From: Caballeronia zhejiangensis
GTDB taxonomy: Bacteria; Pseudomonadota; Gammaproteobacteria; Burkholderiales; Burkholderiaceae
NCBI RefSeq assembly: GCF_000698575.1
Contig: NZ_JFHD01000010.1
Coordinates: 124,001-188,000 of the forward strand
Length of the DNA: 64,000 bases
Direction of reading: 5' to 3'
Part shown: positions 16,960-24,908 of the stretch, piece after piece
How the letters are laid out: every line of letters begins with the position of its first letter
Numbering within the stretch: the stretch's first letter is position 1
Made by a program: the position numbers and the translations under genes
The notes under the pieces: generated by a model
The model's database searches: none
What the model saw: the letters and a program-made list of their open reading frames with translations, nothing else
Told to the model about the DNA's origin: nothing

Positions 16960-17805
16960 ATGAAGCTGCTGCGATACGGCGCTCCCGGCCGCGAAAAACC
17001 CGGCCTTCTCGATTCCAGCGGCGCGATCCGCGACTTGTCCGGCGTCGTCGGCGATATCGCGGGCGATGCGCTCCTGCCCGAATCGCTCGCACGTCTCGCG
17101 AAGCTCGATCCATCGACACTGCCCGTCGTGCCTTCGAACGAACGCATCGGGCCGTGTGTCGGACGCATCGGCAAGTTCATCTGCATCGGGCTCAATTACG
17201 CCGATCACGCGGCGGAATCGAATCTGCCGGTGCCGTCGGAGCCGGTCGTGTTCAACAAGTGGCTCTCGGCGGTCGTCGGCCCGAACGACGATGTGCGCAT
17301 TCCACGCGGCTCGAAGAAGACTGATTGGGAAGTGGAACTGGGCGTCGTGATCGGCAAGGGCGGCGCGTATATCGACGAAGCCGATGCGATGAGTCACGTC
17401 GCCGGTTACTGCGTCATCAACGATGTCTCCGAGCGCGAATATCAGATCGAGCGCGGCGGCACCTGGGACAAGGGCAAGGGCTGCGATACGTTCGGCCCGA
17501 TCGGTCCGTGGCTCGTCACCGCCGACGAAGTGCCCGATCCGCACAAGCTCCCGCTCTGGCTCGAAGTCGACGGCAAGCGTTATCAGAACGGCAACACGAG
17601 CACGATGATCTTCAAGGTCGGCGAGATCGTCGCGTATCTCTCGCGCTTCATGAGCCTGCAACCGGGCGATGTCATTTCGACGGGCACGCCGCCGGGCGTC
17701 GGCATGGGGCAGAAGCCGGACGCCATCTATTTGCGCGCGGGACAGACGATGCGCCTCGGCATCGAAGGTCTGGGCGTTCAACAACAACGCACGGTGGACG
17801 CATGA
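16960..17805 (+). CDS. FAH-family hydrolase (2,4-diketo-3-deoxy-L-fuconate hydrolase-like)
   Basis: A 281-residue protein of the fumarylacetoacetate hydrolase superfamily. Metal-site motifs are visible: FICIGLNYADHAAES, the acidic WEVELGVVIGKGG, NDVSEREYQ, and GDVISTGTPPGVGMG near the end. These enzymes cleave C-C bonds of diketo acids with Mg2+. The immediate partner is an SDR (ATGA overlap) and then an ACS-type MFS carrier; in the non-phosphorylating L-fucose/L-fuconate route, 2-keto-3-deoxy-fuconate dehydrogenase (SDR) and this hydrolase act in sequence to give pyruvate and lactate. Ureidoglycolate lyase is the usual automatic name for this family but fits the context less well. Confidence 0.82.
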   Translation: MKLLRYGAPGREKPGLLDSSGAIRDLSGVVGDIAGDALLPESLARLAKLDPSTLPVVPSNERIGPCVGRIGKFICIGLNYADHAAESNLPVPSEPVVFNKWLSAVVGPNDDVRIPRGSKKTDWEVELGVVIGKGGAYIDEADAMSHVAGYCVINDVSEREYQIERGGTWDKGKGCDTFGPIGPWLVTADEVPDPHKLPLWLEVDGKRYQNGNTSTMIFKVGEIVAYLSRFMSLQPGDVISTGTPPGVGMGQKPDAIYLRAGQTMRLGIEGLGVQQQRTVDA

Positions 17806-18545
17806 ACCGATACGACTTCACGAATCGCGCGGCTGTCGTGACGGGCGGCGCGCAGGGCATCGGCTACGCGGTGGCGCAGCGTCTATTCGAAGGCGGCGCG
17901 CGCGTCTCGTTGTGGGATCGCGATGAAGCCGCGCTGGCGAATGCCCGCGCGCGTCTGGGCGACGTTCAGACCGTGCTCGTCGATCTGACGGATCGCGATG
18001 CAGTTGCCAACGCGACGTCGCGCACGCTGGAGCGCTTCGGGCAAATCGACGTGCTCGTGCACAGCGCGGGCATCGCGGGCGCGAACGCGACGGTCGCCGA
18101 TTACGCGCCGGAAGAATGGTCGCGCGTGATCGACGTCGACCTCAACGCGGCGTTCCATGTGAATCAGGCGATCGTCAGGGCGATGATCGCGCGCGGCTAT
18201 GGACGCATCGTCAACATCGCGTCGATCGCGGGCAAGGAAGGCAATCCGAACGCGTCGGCGTACAGTGCGGCGAAGGCGGGCGTGATCGCGCTGGCGAAGA
18301 GTCTCGGCAAGGAAACGGCCGGCCTCGATATCGCGGTGAACGCCGTGACGCCCGCCGCCGCGCGCACGAAAATCTTCGAGCAGATGAAGCAGGAGCACAT
18401 CGACTACATGCTGTCGAAGATTCCGCGCGGACGCTTCGTCGAAGTGAACGAGATCGCATCGATGGTCGCGTTCCTCGCTTCGTCGGAGAACTCGTTCACG
18501 ACGGGCGCGGTCTTCGATCTCTCCGGAGGACGCGCGACTTACTGA
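17802..18545 (+). CDS. SDR oxidoreductase (2-keto-3-deoxy-L-fuconate dehydrogenase-like)
   Basis: A 247-residue classical short-chain dehydrogenase. Cofactor motif VVTGGAQGIGYAVA (residues 11-24) with acidic WDRD for NAD preference, HSAGIAG for the NNAG-like element, and the catalytic SIAG...YSAAKAG with Tyr and Lys. Its ATG overlaps the stop of the FAH hydrolase (ATGA), so the two are coupled. In the L-fuconate pathway such an SDR oxidises 2-keto-3-deoxy-L-fuconate to the 2,4-diketo acid cleaved by the preceding enzyme. The sugar cannot be fixed from sequence; other deoxy-aldonates are possible. Confidence 0.82.
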   Translation: MNRYDFTNRAAVVTGGAQGIGYAVAQRLFEGGARVSLWDRDEAALANARARLGDVQTVLVDLTDRDAVANATSRTLERFGQIDVLVHSAGIAGANATVADYAPEEWSRVIDVDLNAAFHVNQAIVRAMIARGYGRIVNIASIAGKEGNPNASAYSAAKAGVIALAKSLGKETAGLDIAVNAVTPAAARTKIFEQMKQEHIDYMLSKIPRGRFVEVNEIASMVAFLASSENSFTTGAVFDLSGGRATY

Positions 18546-18585
18546 ACACACGCGTCAAGACAAGAAAATCAAGGAGACAAGCCAC

Positions 18586-19902
18586 ATGAATACCTTCGCC
18601 GCCCCGCGCGAGGCGACGCTCGACGACAGCCGCATCTACAAGAAAGTGTTCTGGCGCTTCGTGCCGCTGTTCGTCGCGTGCTTCGTGTTTTCGTATCTCG
18701 ATCGCATCAACATCAGCTTTGCGAAGCTGCAGATGCAAAGCGAGCTCGGCTTCTCCGACGCCATGTACGGCTTCGGGGCGAGCGTATTCTTCGTCGGATA
18801 CTTTTTATTCGAAGTGCCAAGCAATATCGTTTTGCATCGCGTCGGGGCGAAGCGCTGGATCGCGCGCATCATGATTACGTGGGGCATCGCGTCGGCGTGC
18901 ATGATGTTCGTGCGCAGCGAAACGTGGTTCTACGTGCTGCGCTTTCTGATCGGCGCGCTCGAAGCGGGCTTCGTGCCGGGCGCGCTGTACTTCTTCACGA
19001 AGTGGTTTCCGTCGTCGCGGCGCGGGCGCATCAACTCGTTTTTCATGGCGTCGATCGCGCTGTGCGGGATCATCGGCAGCCCGCTGTCGGGCGCGATCAT
19101 GAAGTTCTGCGATGGCCTGAACGGCATGCCCGGATGGCAATGGCTCTTTCTGCTCGAAGGCATTCCGTCGGTGCTGCTCGGCTTTGTCGTGCTCGCGTTC
19201 GTCGATGACGACGTCGATCACGCAAAGTGGCTCGACGCCGGCGAAAAGCGCGCGCTGAAAGCGCAACTCGCGCGCGATCCGAAAGTCGGCGAAGTGCATT
19301 CGCTGAAGGCCGCGTTCAGCCAGCCCGTCACGCTCGTGATGGCGCTCATCTATCTGTTCCTCGCGATGGGCATCTACGGGCTCGTCTTTTGGATGCCGCA
19401 GCTCGTGAAAACCGCGGGCACGAGCGATCCGTTCATGATCGGCCTGATCTCGATGCTGCCTTACGCGGTCGCGGGCATCGGCATGATCCTGATCGGCAAG
19501 CATTCGGACCGGACCGGCGAACGGCGCTGGCACCTCGGCGCATGCGCGCTCGCGGGCACGATCGGTTACGTGCTGTGCGGCTTTTTCCCGACGAACACGG
19601 TGATGCTCGTGATCGGCCTCACGATCGCCGCGACGGGCATCATTACGTCGCTCGGGCTGTTCTGGATTCTGCCGACGCGCTTTCTCACCGGTATCGCAGC
19701 GGCGAGCGGCATCGCGCTCATCAATTCGGTCGGGCAGTTCGGCGGGATCATCAGTCCGTACATGGTCGGCAAAGTGAAGACGATGACCGGCAGCGCGACG
19801 CCCGGCCTCTATGCGATCGCGTGCGCGTGCCTGCTGGGCGCGATGCTGATAGTGTGGGGCCTGCCGCGCCGCCTGTATTTCCGCGAGAGCGGCAGCGAGT
19901 GA
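18586..19902 (+). CDS. MFS carrier, anion:cation symporter (sugar-acid/aromatic-acid) type
   Basis: A 438-residue twelve-helix major facilitator. It begins with the ACS-family pattern WRFVPLFVACFVFSYLDRIN (loop LDRINIS), has GRINSFFMAS and LEGIPSVLLGF, and two six-helix halves. The ribosome site AAGGAGAC is strong. ACS carriers (ExuT, GudP, phthalate and tartrate permeases) bring organic anions in with protons or sodium. As third gene of the LysR-controlled operon it is the uptake step for the acid processed by the SDR and FAH hydrolase. It converges on the secreted-protein gene with a gap of 18 bases. Confidence 0.88.
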   Translation: MNTFAAPREATLDDSRIYKKVFWRFVPLFVACFVFSYLDRINISFAKLQMQSELGFSDAMYGFGASVFFVGYFLFEVPSNIVLHRVGAKRWIARIMITWGIASACMMFVRSETWFYVLRFLIGALEAGFVPGALYFFTKWFPSSRRGRINSFFMASIALCGIIGSPLSGAIMKFCDGLNGMPGWQWLFLLEGIPSVLLGFVVLAFVDDDVDHAKWLDAGEKRALKAQLARDPKVGEVHSLKAAFSQPVTLVMALIYLFLAMGIYGLVFWMPQLVKTAGTSDPFMIGLISMLPYAVAGIGMILIGKHSDRTGERRWHLGACALAGTIGYVLCGFFPTNTVMLVIGLTIAATGIITSLGLFWILPTRFLTGIAAASGIALINSVGQFGGIISPYMVGKVKTMTGSATPGLYAIACACLLGAMLIVWGLPRRLYFRESGSE

Positions 19903-19920
19903 AGCGAACTCGACCGCGGG

Positions 19921-20448
19921 TCAGTGAGGCGCGTTGACCACCACGTACTGAACGGACGTGCCCGAGTATTGCGGCTGATACCACGTCGAGCCGCATTGCT
20001 GATACGTCACGCCGTTGACGCTGATCGCGGAGCAACTGGGCGGCAGTGTATGAACGATGGAGCCGACTATGGCTGCCGTCGCGACCACGGTTGTCGTGAC
20101 GGCGGCAGCGGTTGCCACCGGATGGTCGTTGTACCAGCCGCCGTTGTTGTAGCAGCAGCCGTGGTTGTCACTGATGTTCTGCGCCGCATTCATCCGGTTA
20201 TTGCTGATGTTTGTCGCCGCGTTCGTTCGGTTCGAACTGACCTGCTGAACGGTGTCCTGCCGGTTGCCCTCACGCGTCGTGCGGTTGGCTTGCCGTGTCG
20301 CGACATTGGTTTCATGCGCGCTCTGCCAGGCGCCGCTATTCACGGACGTTTGAGCGCCGCCGCGGACTTGAAAGGCGCTTGCCGTCGACGCGATTGTTGC
20401 CAGTAAGAGCGCCGCGCATGCCGTGCTTGAGAAGTTCTTCAAATTCAT
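19921..20448 (-). CDS. Secreted protein with Asn/Arg-rich repeats, unknown
   Basis: A 175-residue protein with a signal peptide (cleavage after about residue 25, ASA-F). The mature N-terminal half is rich in Asn, Arg, Thr and Gln with loosely repeated units such as NRTTREGN, NRTNAATN and NRMNAAQN. Then come a Cys pair (GCC), a hydrophobic helix (about residues 110-130) and a C-terminal block VTYQQCGSTWYQPQYSGTSV seen in many proteobacterial secreted proteins of unknown role. Lies 24 bases downstream of the DUF2092 gene on the same strand, so the two probably form an operon. Function unknown; perhaps an envelope or surface component. Confidence 0.75.
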   Translation of the reverse strand: MNLKNFSSTACAALLLATIASTASAFQVRGGAQTSVNSGAWQSAHETNVATRQANRTTREGNRQDTVQQVSSNRTNAATNISNNRMNAAQNISDNHGCCYNNGGWYNDHPVATAAAVTTTVVATAAIVGSIVHTLPPSCSAISVNGVTYQQCGSTWYQPQYSGTSVQYVVVNAPH

Positions 20449-20472
20449 GATGATGATCTCTACATTAATCGA

Positions 20473-21255
20473 TTATTGCGTGTCTTTGACCTGCACGATT
20501 TTGATTTCGCGCGCGTTCTCAGGGGCCGAGAATGCGAATGCGCCATTTCCGATTTCAGGATTGAGGTTCCAGCGATAAATCGCCGTGTATTGCGGCCGCT
20601 CCTTGTCCGACAATGTCACGATATTCAACTTGCACGGCAGCGGTTTATCGCCTTTCTGAACCCAGAGCTGCCAATCGACCGATTTTTCGTGGTATGCATA
20701 ATGTGAGCACGTCGCGCCGTTTATTGTCTCGTCACCGAGATAGGCGGCGGAAAGCACTCTTTTCATGTCGTCCGGATTCGCTCCCAGCGTGAAAATATCG
20801 CTTAACGGCAATTCGATTCCGTACTTGTCGCCGAGATCGCTGATCAGTTCCTTGATGGTGGCCGGCGCCGGCACCGTCGCATAGTATTTGCCCGGCTCAG
20901 TGTAAAGCGTGAAGTGCTTTCCGTCGAAATAGGCGTGACGACTGCTGCCAGGCGCACCGCCGGAAATATCCGCCTTGAGATGATCGGGGCGATTTACGGT
21001 CAGCTTCGTCGTGTGCGACAACTGGACCAATTGTGCCGTTTTACCGTCCACCATGATTTGATCTGTCGTCGAATCGACATCCAGAACGAACTGCTTCACG
21101 GTTTGCATATAAGCGCTCATTTTGGCCAGCGCTTCCATTGCGGCGGGATCTGGTTTATGCGCGGTCGCCGTTTCCTTCGCCGATGCGCTTACCATGCTGC
21201 ATAACGCGCCTGCAACCGCGGCGCACAGCGCGAGTTTCGCGAAGATAGTCGTCAT
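20473..21255 (-). CDS. DUF2092 family secreted protein
   Basis: A 260-residue protein with a signal peptide (about residues 1-26) followed by the DUF2092 domain: an N-terminal helix (AALMEAL-like segment), then antiparallel strands with HLKADISGG, FDGKHFTLYTEPGKYYATV, and YAYHEKSVDWQLWVQKGDKP. The fold is related to LolA/LolB-like lipoprotein carriers, which suggests binding of a hydrophobic ligand in the periplasm. The DNA is AT-richer than its surroundings. Paired with the repeat-rich secreted protein downstream. Role unknown. Confidence 0.85.
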   Translation of the reverse strand: MTTIFAKLALCAAVAGALCSMVSASAKETATAHKPDPAAMEALAKMSAYMQTVKQFVLDVDSTTDQIMVDGKTAQLVQLSHTTKLTVNRPDHLKADISGGAPGSSRHAYFDGKHFTLYTEPGKYYATVPAPATIKELISDLGDKYGIELPLSDIFTLGANPDDMKRVLSAAYLGDETINGATCSHYAYHEKSVDWQLWVQKGDKPLPCKLNIVTLSDKERPQYTAIYRWNLNPEIGNGAFAFSAPENAREIKIVQVKDTQ

Positions 21256-21604
21256 TGTCTTCTCCTGAATTGATGATTGAAATTCGACGAGATAATCATC
21301 AGAGAATACCTTTTTGTTATAGGAACATGATTTAGTCCGCGTAAATTTTCTTTGCCGATTGAAATAAATTATATGATGGAAGTGCGTCAGTTCAACTGAA
21401 ACACTGATTTTCGGTTTTTGCTTCGTGCCCGGCTGACGCGATTATTACGTTTTTTGACGTCGAACTTATTCCCGCCGTATTTTCGGCGCGTTGAATAAGT
21501 ATTTCGTTTGGCGGCGCGCTGGACAATCGCTGCCTGCGACGCCTTTTATTTGAATAAACGCAATCTGTTTCGGATCAAAGCACAGATCGCAACGCTCGTT
21601 GGCG
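21256..21604. other. AT-rich intergenic region
   Basis: About 350 bases of clearly lower GC than the rest of the window, between the DUF2092 gene and the end of the diguanylate cyclase gene, both on the minus strand. It must hold the DUF2092 promoter. I see no ORF, hairpin terminator or strong repeat. The base composition, shared with the two genes to its left, suggests DNA of foreign origin or low selection. Confidence 0.4.
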
Positions 21605-22579
21605 CTAGCGCGCCGGAGCGCTTTTGCGGGCGGCTTTCTGCGCGTACATCTTGCTGTCGCTTGCCGCGAGCAGATCGATCACCGACGAATGCCGATCGGC
21701 GTCGAACTGTGTCTGCCCGACGCTGAAGCGAATCCGATAACCCGGCGCCGATGCCGCATTGCTCGCGGCGAGCAATTCGCGCAGGCGATCGAGCGCGCGG
21801 CGCGTTTCGTCTTCGCGGGCGTCGGTCAGAAGGGCGACGAATTCGTCGCCGCCCAGACGGCCGATGACATCGCTCTCCCGCAGCGATTCGCGCAGCGCGG
21901 CGGCGAAGGTCACGAGCGCGCGATCCCCTTCCGCATGACCGAAGGTGTCGTTGATCTGCTTGAAATCGTCGAGATCGAAGAAGAGCAGCGACGCGTCGCG
22001 CTCAAGGCGCTTGCAGACGTTCAGCGCATGCTGCGCGAGCGCTTCGAAGCCGCGCCGGTTCGCGATGAGCGTCAGCTCGTCGACGGTCGCGAGCTCGATC
22101 GCCGCGATCTCCTGTTCCGCGATATGCGCGAGATCGCGCAACAGGCCGCGTTCGTCGCCGTCCAGCTCGCGCGGGCGCGTGTCAATGAGACAGAGTGTGC
22201 CGAGCTTGCTGCCGTTGGGCACCATGAGCGGCTGACCGGCGTAGAAACGGATGCCCGGATGGCCCGAGACGAGCGGGTTGTCGTGAAAGCGGACGTCTGC
22301 GCGGGCGTCGGGAATCATGAAGACGTCGTCTTGCAGGATCGCGTGTCCGCAGAAAGAAATGTCGCGCGAGGTTTCCTGCACGCCGAGACCCGCGCACGAC
22401 TTGAACCACTGACGGTTTTCGTCGATGAGCGAGACGAGCGCGATGGGTACGTCGAAGACGCGGCGCGCGAGACGCGTCAACCGGTCGAAGCGTTCTTCGG
22501 CGGGCGTATCGAGGATGCCGAGCGTGCGCAGGGTGGCAAGGCGGGCGGATTCGTTCTCGGGTATCGGTGCGACGAGCAT
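21605..22579 (-). CDS. GAF-GGDEF diguanylate cyclase
   Basis: A 324-residue cytosolic protein. The N-terminal GAF domain (about residues 20-155; RQWFKSCAGLGVQETSRDIS, then FCGHAI) is followed by a GGDEF domain (about 165-315). The active loop RLGGDEFVALL is intact and the RxxD inhibitory site (RESD) sits upstream of it, so the enzyme should make c-di-GMP from two GTP and be feedback-inhibited. The DDFKQINDTFGHAEGD and SDSKMYAQK motifs support activity. GAF domains of this type often bind haem, nucleotides or small metabolites. Single-gene unit, divergent from chaA. Confidence 0.93.
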   Translation of the reverse strand: MLVAPIPENESARLATLRTLGILDTPAEERFDRLTRLARRVFDVPIALVSLIDENRQWFKSCAGLGVQETSRDISFCGHAILQDDVFMIPDARADVRFHDNPLVSGHPGIRFYAGQPLMVPNGSKLGTLCLIDTRPRELDGDERGLLRDLAHIAEQEIAAIELATVDELTLIANRRGFEALAQHALNVCKRLERDASLLFFDLDDFKQINDTFGHAEGDRALVTFAAALRESLRESDVIGRLGGDEFVALLTDAREDETRRALDRLRELLAASNAASAPGYRIRFSVGQTQFDADRHSSVIDLLAASDSKMYAQKAARKSAPAR

Positions 22580-22833
22580 GTGTCTCCGTGCTTAACGTAA
22601 CCACTGGAGCCGTTATTCTCTGACAATTGCGCAATAAATACACCCGTTCGTGCCGAAGGCGCGCGGTTGCGTTTTCGCTATGATGCCGATGGTCTGCGGC
22701 CCTTTGTCACGGCAATCCCTTCGCACGCGCGGCGCTCGCGCAGGTCCGATGCATTCGGCGCGTTTTTGCTGCAACCTCGTGGCTACATCGCAAGAGCCGA
22801 CGATCCCATTCAACCGATCCGCCCGGAGCGCCG

Positions 22834-23928
22834 ATGAAATTCAAGCTGGACTGGACCCTCGTTTCCCCGATTCTCGCGCTCGTCGTGCTGGCCGCGGCCG
22901 CTTTCATACACAGCGGCGCGCTGATCGTGCTCGCGGCCATCGCGCTGGCGTTCGCCGTGTTCGCGGCGGTGCATCACGCGGAAGTGGTCGCGCATCGCGT
23001 CGGCGAGCCGTTCGGCACGCTGGTGCTCGCGGTCGCCGTCACGGTGATCGAAGTCGCGCTGATCGTCTCCGTGATGCTTTCCGGGGGTCCGGAAAAAGCC
23101 GGTCTGCCGCGCGACACGGTGTTCGCCGCGATCATGATCTGCAGTTGCGGGATCGTCGGGCTGTGTCTGCTGATCGGCGGCTTGCGGCATCACGTGCAGG
23201 ATTTTCAGCTGCAAGGCGCGAGCGCCGCGCTCGCGATCCTGTGCGCGCTTTCCGTGCTTACACTGGTCTTGCCGAATTTCACGAGCACGGTCGCCGGTCC
23301 CGCGCTTTCGACGTCGCAACTGATCTTCGTCGGCGTGATTTCGCTCGTGCTGTACGTGACGTTCGTGTTCGTGCAGACGATCCGCCATCGCGATTATTTC
23401 CTGCCGTTCGCGCCGCCGGCCGCCGCGGGCGTGCAGGACGAGGACGAGGCGCCGCACGCGCCGCCGCCGAGCAACCGGGAGGCGTGGGTCGCGCTCATCT
23501 TTCTGATGCTTTCGCTGGTTTCGGTGGTCGGGCTGGCGAAGCTGCTGTCGCCGGCGGTGGAAGCGGGCGTCGCGGCGGCGGGCGCGCCCGAGGCTGTGGT
23601 CGGCGTGGTGATCGCCGCGCTCGTGCTGCTGCCGGAAGGACTCGCCGCCTTGCGCGCGGCGCGCCTGAACCGCCTCCAGACGAGCTTGAATCTCGCGCTC
23701 GGTTCGGCGCTCGCGAGCATCGGATTGACTATTCCCACAGTGGCCGTCGTGTCGATCTTCATGGGCCAGCCGATTTCGCTCGGGCTCGCGCCCAAGGAAA
23801 TCGTCATGCTCGCGCTCACGCTGCTCGTGTCCGTCATTACGCTCGGCACGGGCCGCTCGACCGTGCTCCAAGGCGTCGTGCATCTCGTGATCTTTGCGGC
23901 TTTCCTGTTTCTTTCGGTCGTGCCTTGA
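22834..23928 (+). CDS. chaA: Calcium/cation:proton antiporter, ChaA type
   Basis: A 364-residue CaCA-superfamily exchanger with about eleven helices. The first alpha repeat reads GEPFGTLVLAVAVTVIEVAL and the second VVIAALVLLPEGLAALRAA near residue 265; the acidic residues in these helices are the ion site. A hydrophilic acidic loop (QDEDEAPHAPPPSN) separates the halves. ChaA proteins exchange cytosolic Ca2+, Na+ or K+ for protons at the inner membrane and help at alkaline pH or high salt. Divergent from the diguanylate cyclase with 254 bases between. Confidence 0.9.
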   Translation: MKFKLDWTLVSPILALVVLAAAAFIHSGALIVLAAIALAFAVFAAVHHAEVVAHRVGEPFGTLVLAVAVTVIEVALIVSVMLSGGPEKAGLPRDTVFAAIMICSCGIVGLCLLIGGLRHHVQDFQLQGASAALAILCALSVLTLVLPNFTSTVAGPALSTSQLIFVGVISLVLYVTFVFVQTIRHRDYFLPFAPPAAAGVQDEDEAPHAPPPSNREAWVALIFLMLSLVSVVGLAKLLSPAVEAGVAAAGAPEAVVGVVIAALVLLPEGLAALRAARLNRLQTSLNLALGSALASIGLTIPTVAVVSIFMGQPISLGLAPKEIVMLALTLLVSVITLGTGRSTVLQGVVHLVIFAAFLFLSVVP

Positions 23929-24033
23929 CGCGCGTCGTCCGATCAATCGTGCGATTTTGTTACCATTCACGGTTTTTCGCGCGCGTCCGCGCGCGACGTT
24001 TCGCGGTCTCATCGAAAGTCCTGAAGGAAAAGC

Positions 24034-24822
24034 ATGTCATTGAAGAAGTCCGCATCGTTCGCGATGCTTGCAGCACTCGCCGCCGTGTCTTTCTCGGCGC
24101 AAGCGAAGGAAATCACGCAAATCCGTTTCGCCGTCGATCCGTCCTATCCGCCGTTCGAATCCAAGCAGGCCGACGGCAAGCTCGCCGGCTTCGATATCGA
24201 TCTCGGCAATGCGCTCTGCGCGCAGATGAAGGTCAAGTGCGTGTGGGTCGAAAACAATTTCGACGGCATGATTCCCGGCCTCAAGGCCCGCAAATTCGAC
24301 GCCGTGTTGTCCGACATGGGCATCACCGAAGAGCGCCTGAAGCAGATCGATTTCACCGATCCGCTCTATGACACGCACGCGCAACTCGTCGCGCGCGCCG
24401 GCTCGGGCATCCTGCCGACGCCGCAGGCATTGAAGGGCAAGCGCGTCGGCGTCGAGCAAGGCACGGTGCAGGAGCGTTACGCGAAAGTGAAATGGGAGCC
24501 GCAAGGCGTGACCGTCGTGGCTTACGGCGATCAGGAACAGGTCGAGGCCGATCTCGTCGCGGGCCGCATCGACGCGATCTTCACCGACGCCGCGCAAGCC
24601 GCCATCGGCTTTCTGAAGAAGCCGCAGGGCAAGCCGTTCGCGCTCGTCGGCCCGATCGTCGAGGACAAGGCGATCATCGGTCCTGGCACGGCCATCGGTC
24701 TGCGCAAGGGCGACGCCGATCTGAAGAACGGCCTGAACAACGCGTTCGCCGAGATCAAGAAGAACGGCACGTTCAAGCGCATCATGGCGAAGTATTTCGA
24801 GACGGATATCTCGATCCAGTAA
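24034..24822 (+). CDS. Amino-acid ABC transporter periplasmic binding protein (HisJ/ArgT type)
   Basis: A 262-residue type-2 periplasmic binding protein with a signal peptide (cleavage after AQA, about residue 24). The mature start KEITQIRFAVDPSYPPFESK, the FDIDLGNALC block, NFDGMIPGLKARKFDAVLSD and the ITEERLKQIDFTDPLY stretch match the Lys/Arg/Orn/His group. It delivers a polar amino acid to a membrane complex, but no permease or ATPase gene is adjacent, so it serves a complex encoded elsewhere. It is followed by a terminator and then by an AstE-like hydrolase, a hint towards arginine or acylated amino acids. Confidence 0.9.
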   Translation: MSLKKSASFAMLAALAAVSFSAQAKEITQIRFAVDPSYPPFESKQADGKLAGFDIDLGNALCAQMKVKCVWVENNFDGMIPGLKARKFDAVLSDMGITEERLKQIDFTDPLYDTHAQLVARAGSGILPTPQALKGKRVGVEQGTVQERYAKVKWEPQGVTVVAYGDQEQVEADLVAGRIDAIFTDAAQAAIGFLKKPQGKPFALVGPIVEDKAIIGPGTAIGLRKGDADLKNGLNNAFAEIKKNGTFKRIMAKYFETDISIQ

Positions 24823-24852
24823 GCGCCGCCCGCCGCATTCGTTTTCGACCGG

Positions 24853-24882
24853 AAAGGCATCGTTCGCGATGCCTTTTCTTTT
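24853..24882 (+). terminator. Rho-independent terminator
   Basis: A perfect 10-bp stem (AAAGGCATCG / CGATGCCTTT) with a TTCG tetraloop and a following TTCTTTT tract. It ends the binding-protein transcript, so the hydrolase downstream is served by read-through or by its own promoter. Confidence 0.88.
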
Positions 24883-24908
24883 CGCTTTCGACGAGAGATA
24901 CATCGAAG

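Noticed and set aside
24492-24908. 139-codon N-terminal extension of the AstE-like hydrolase
   Set aside because: It overlaps the binding-protein gene in another frame and crosses the terminator at 24853.
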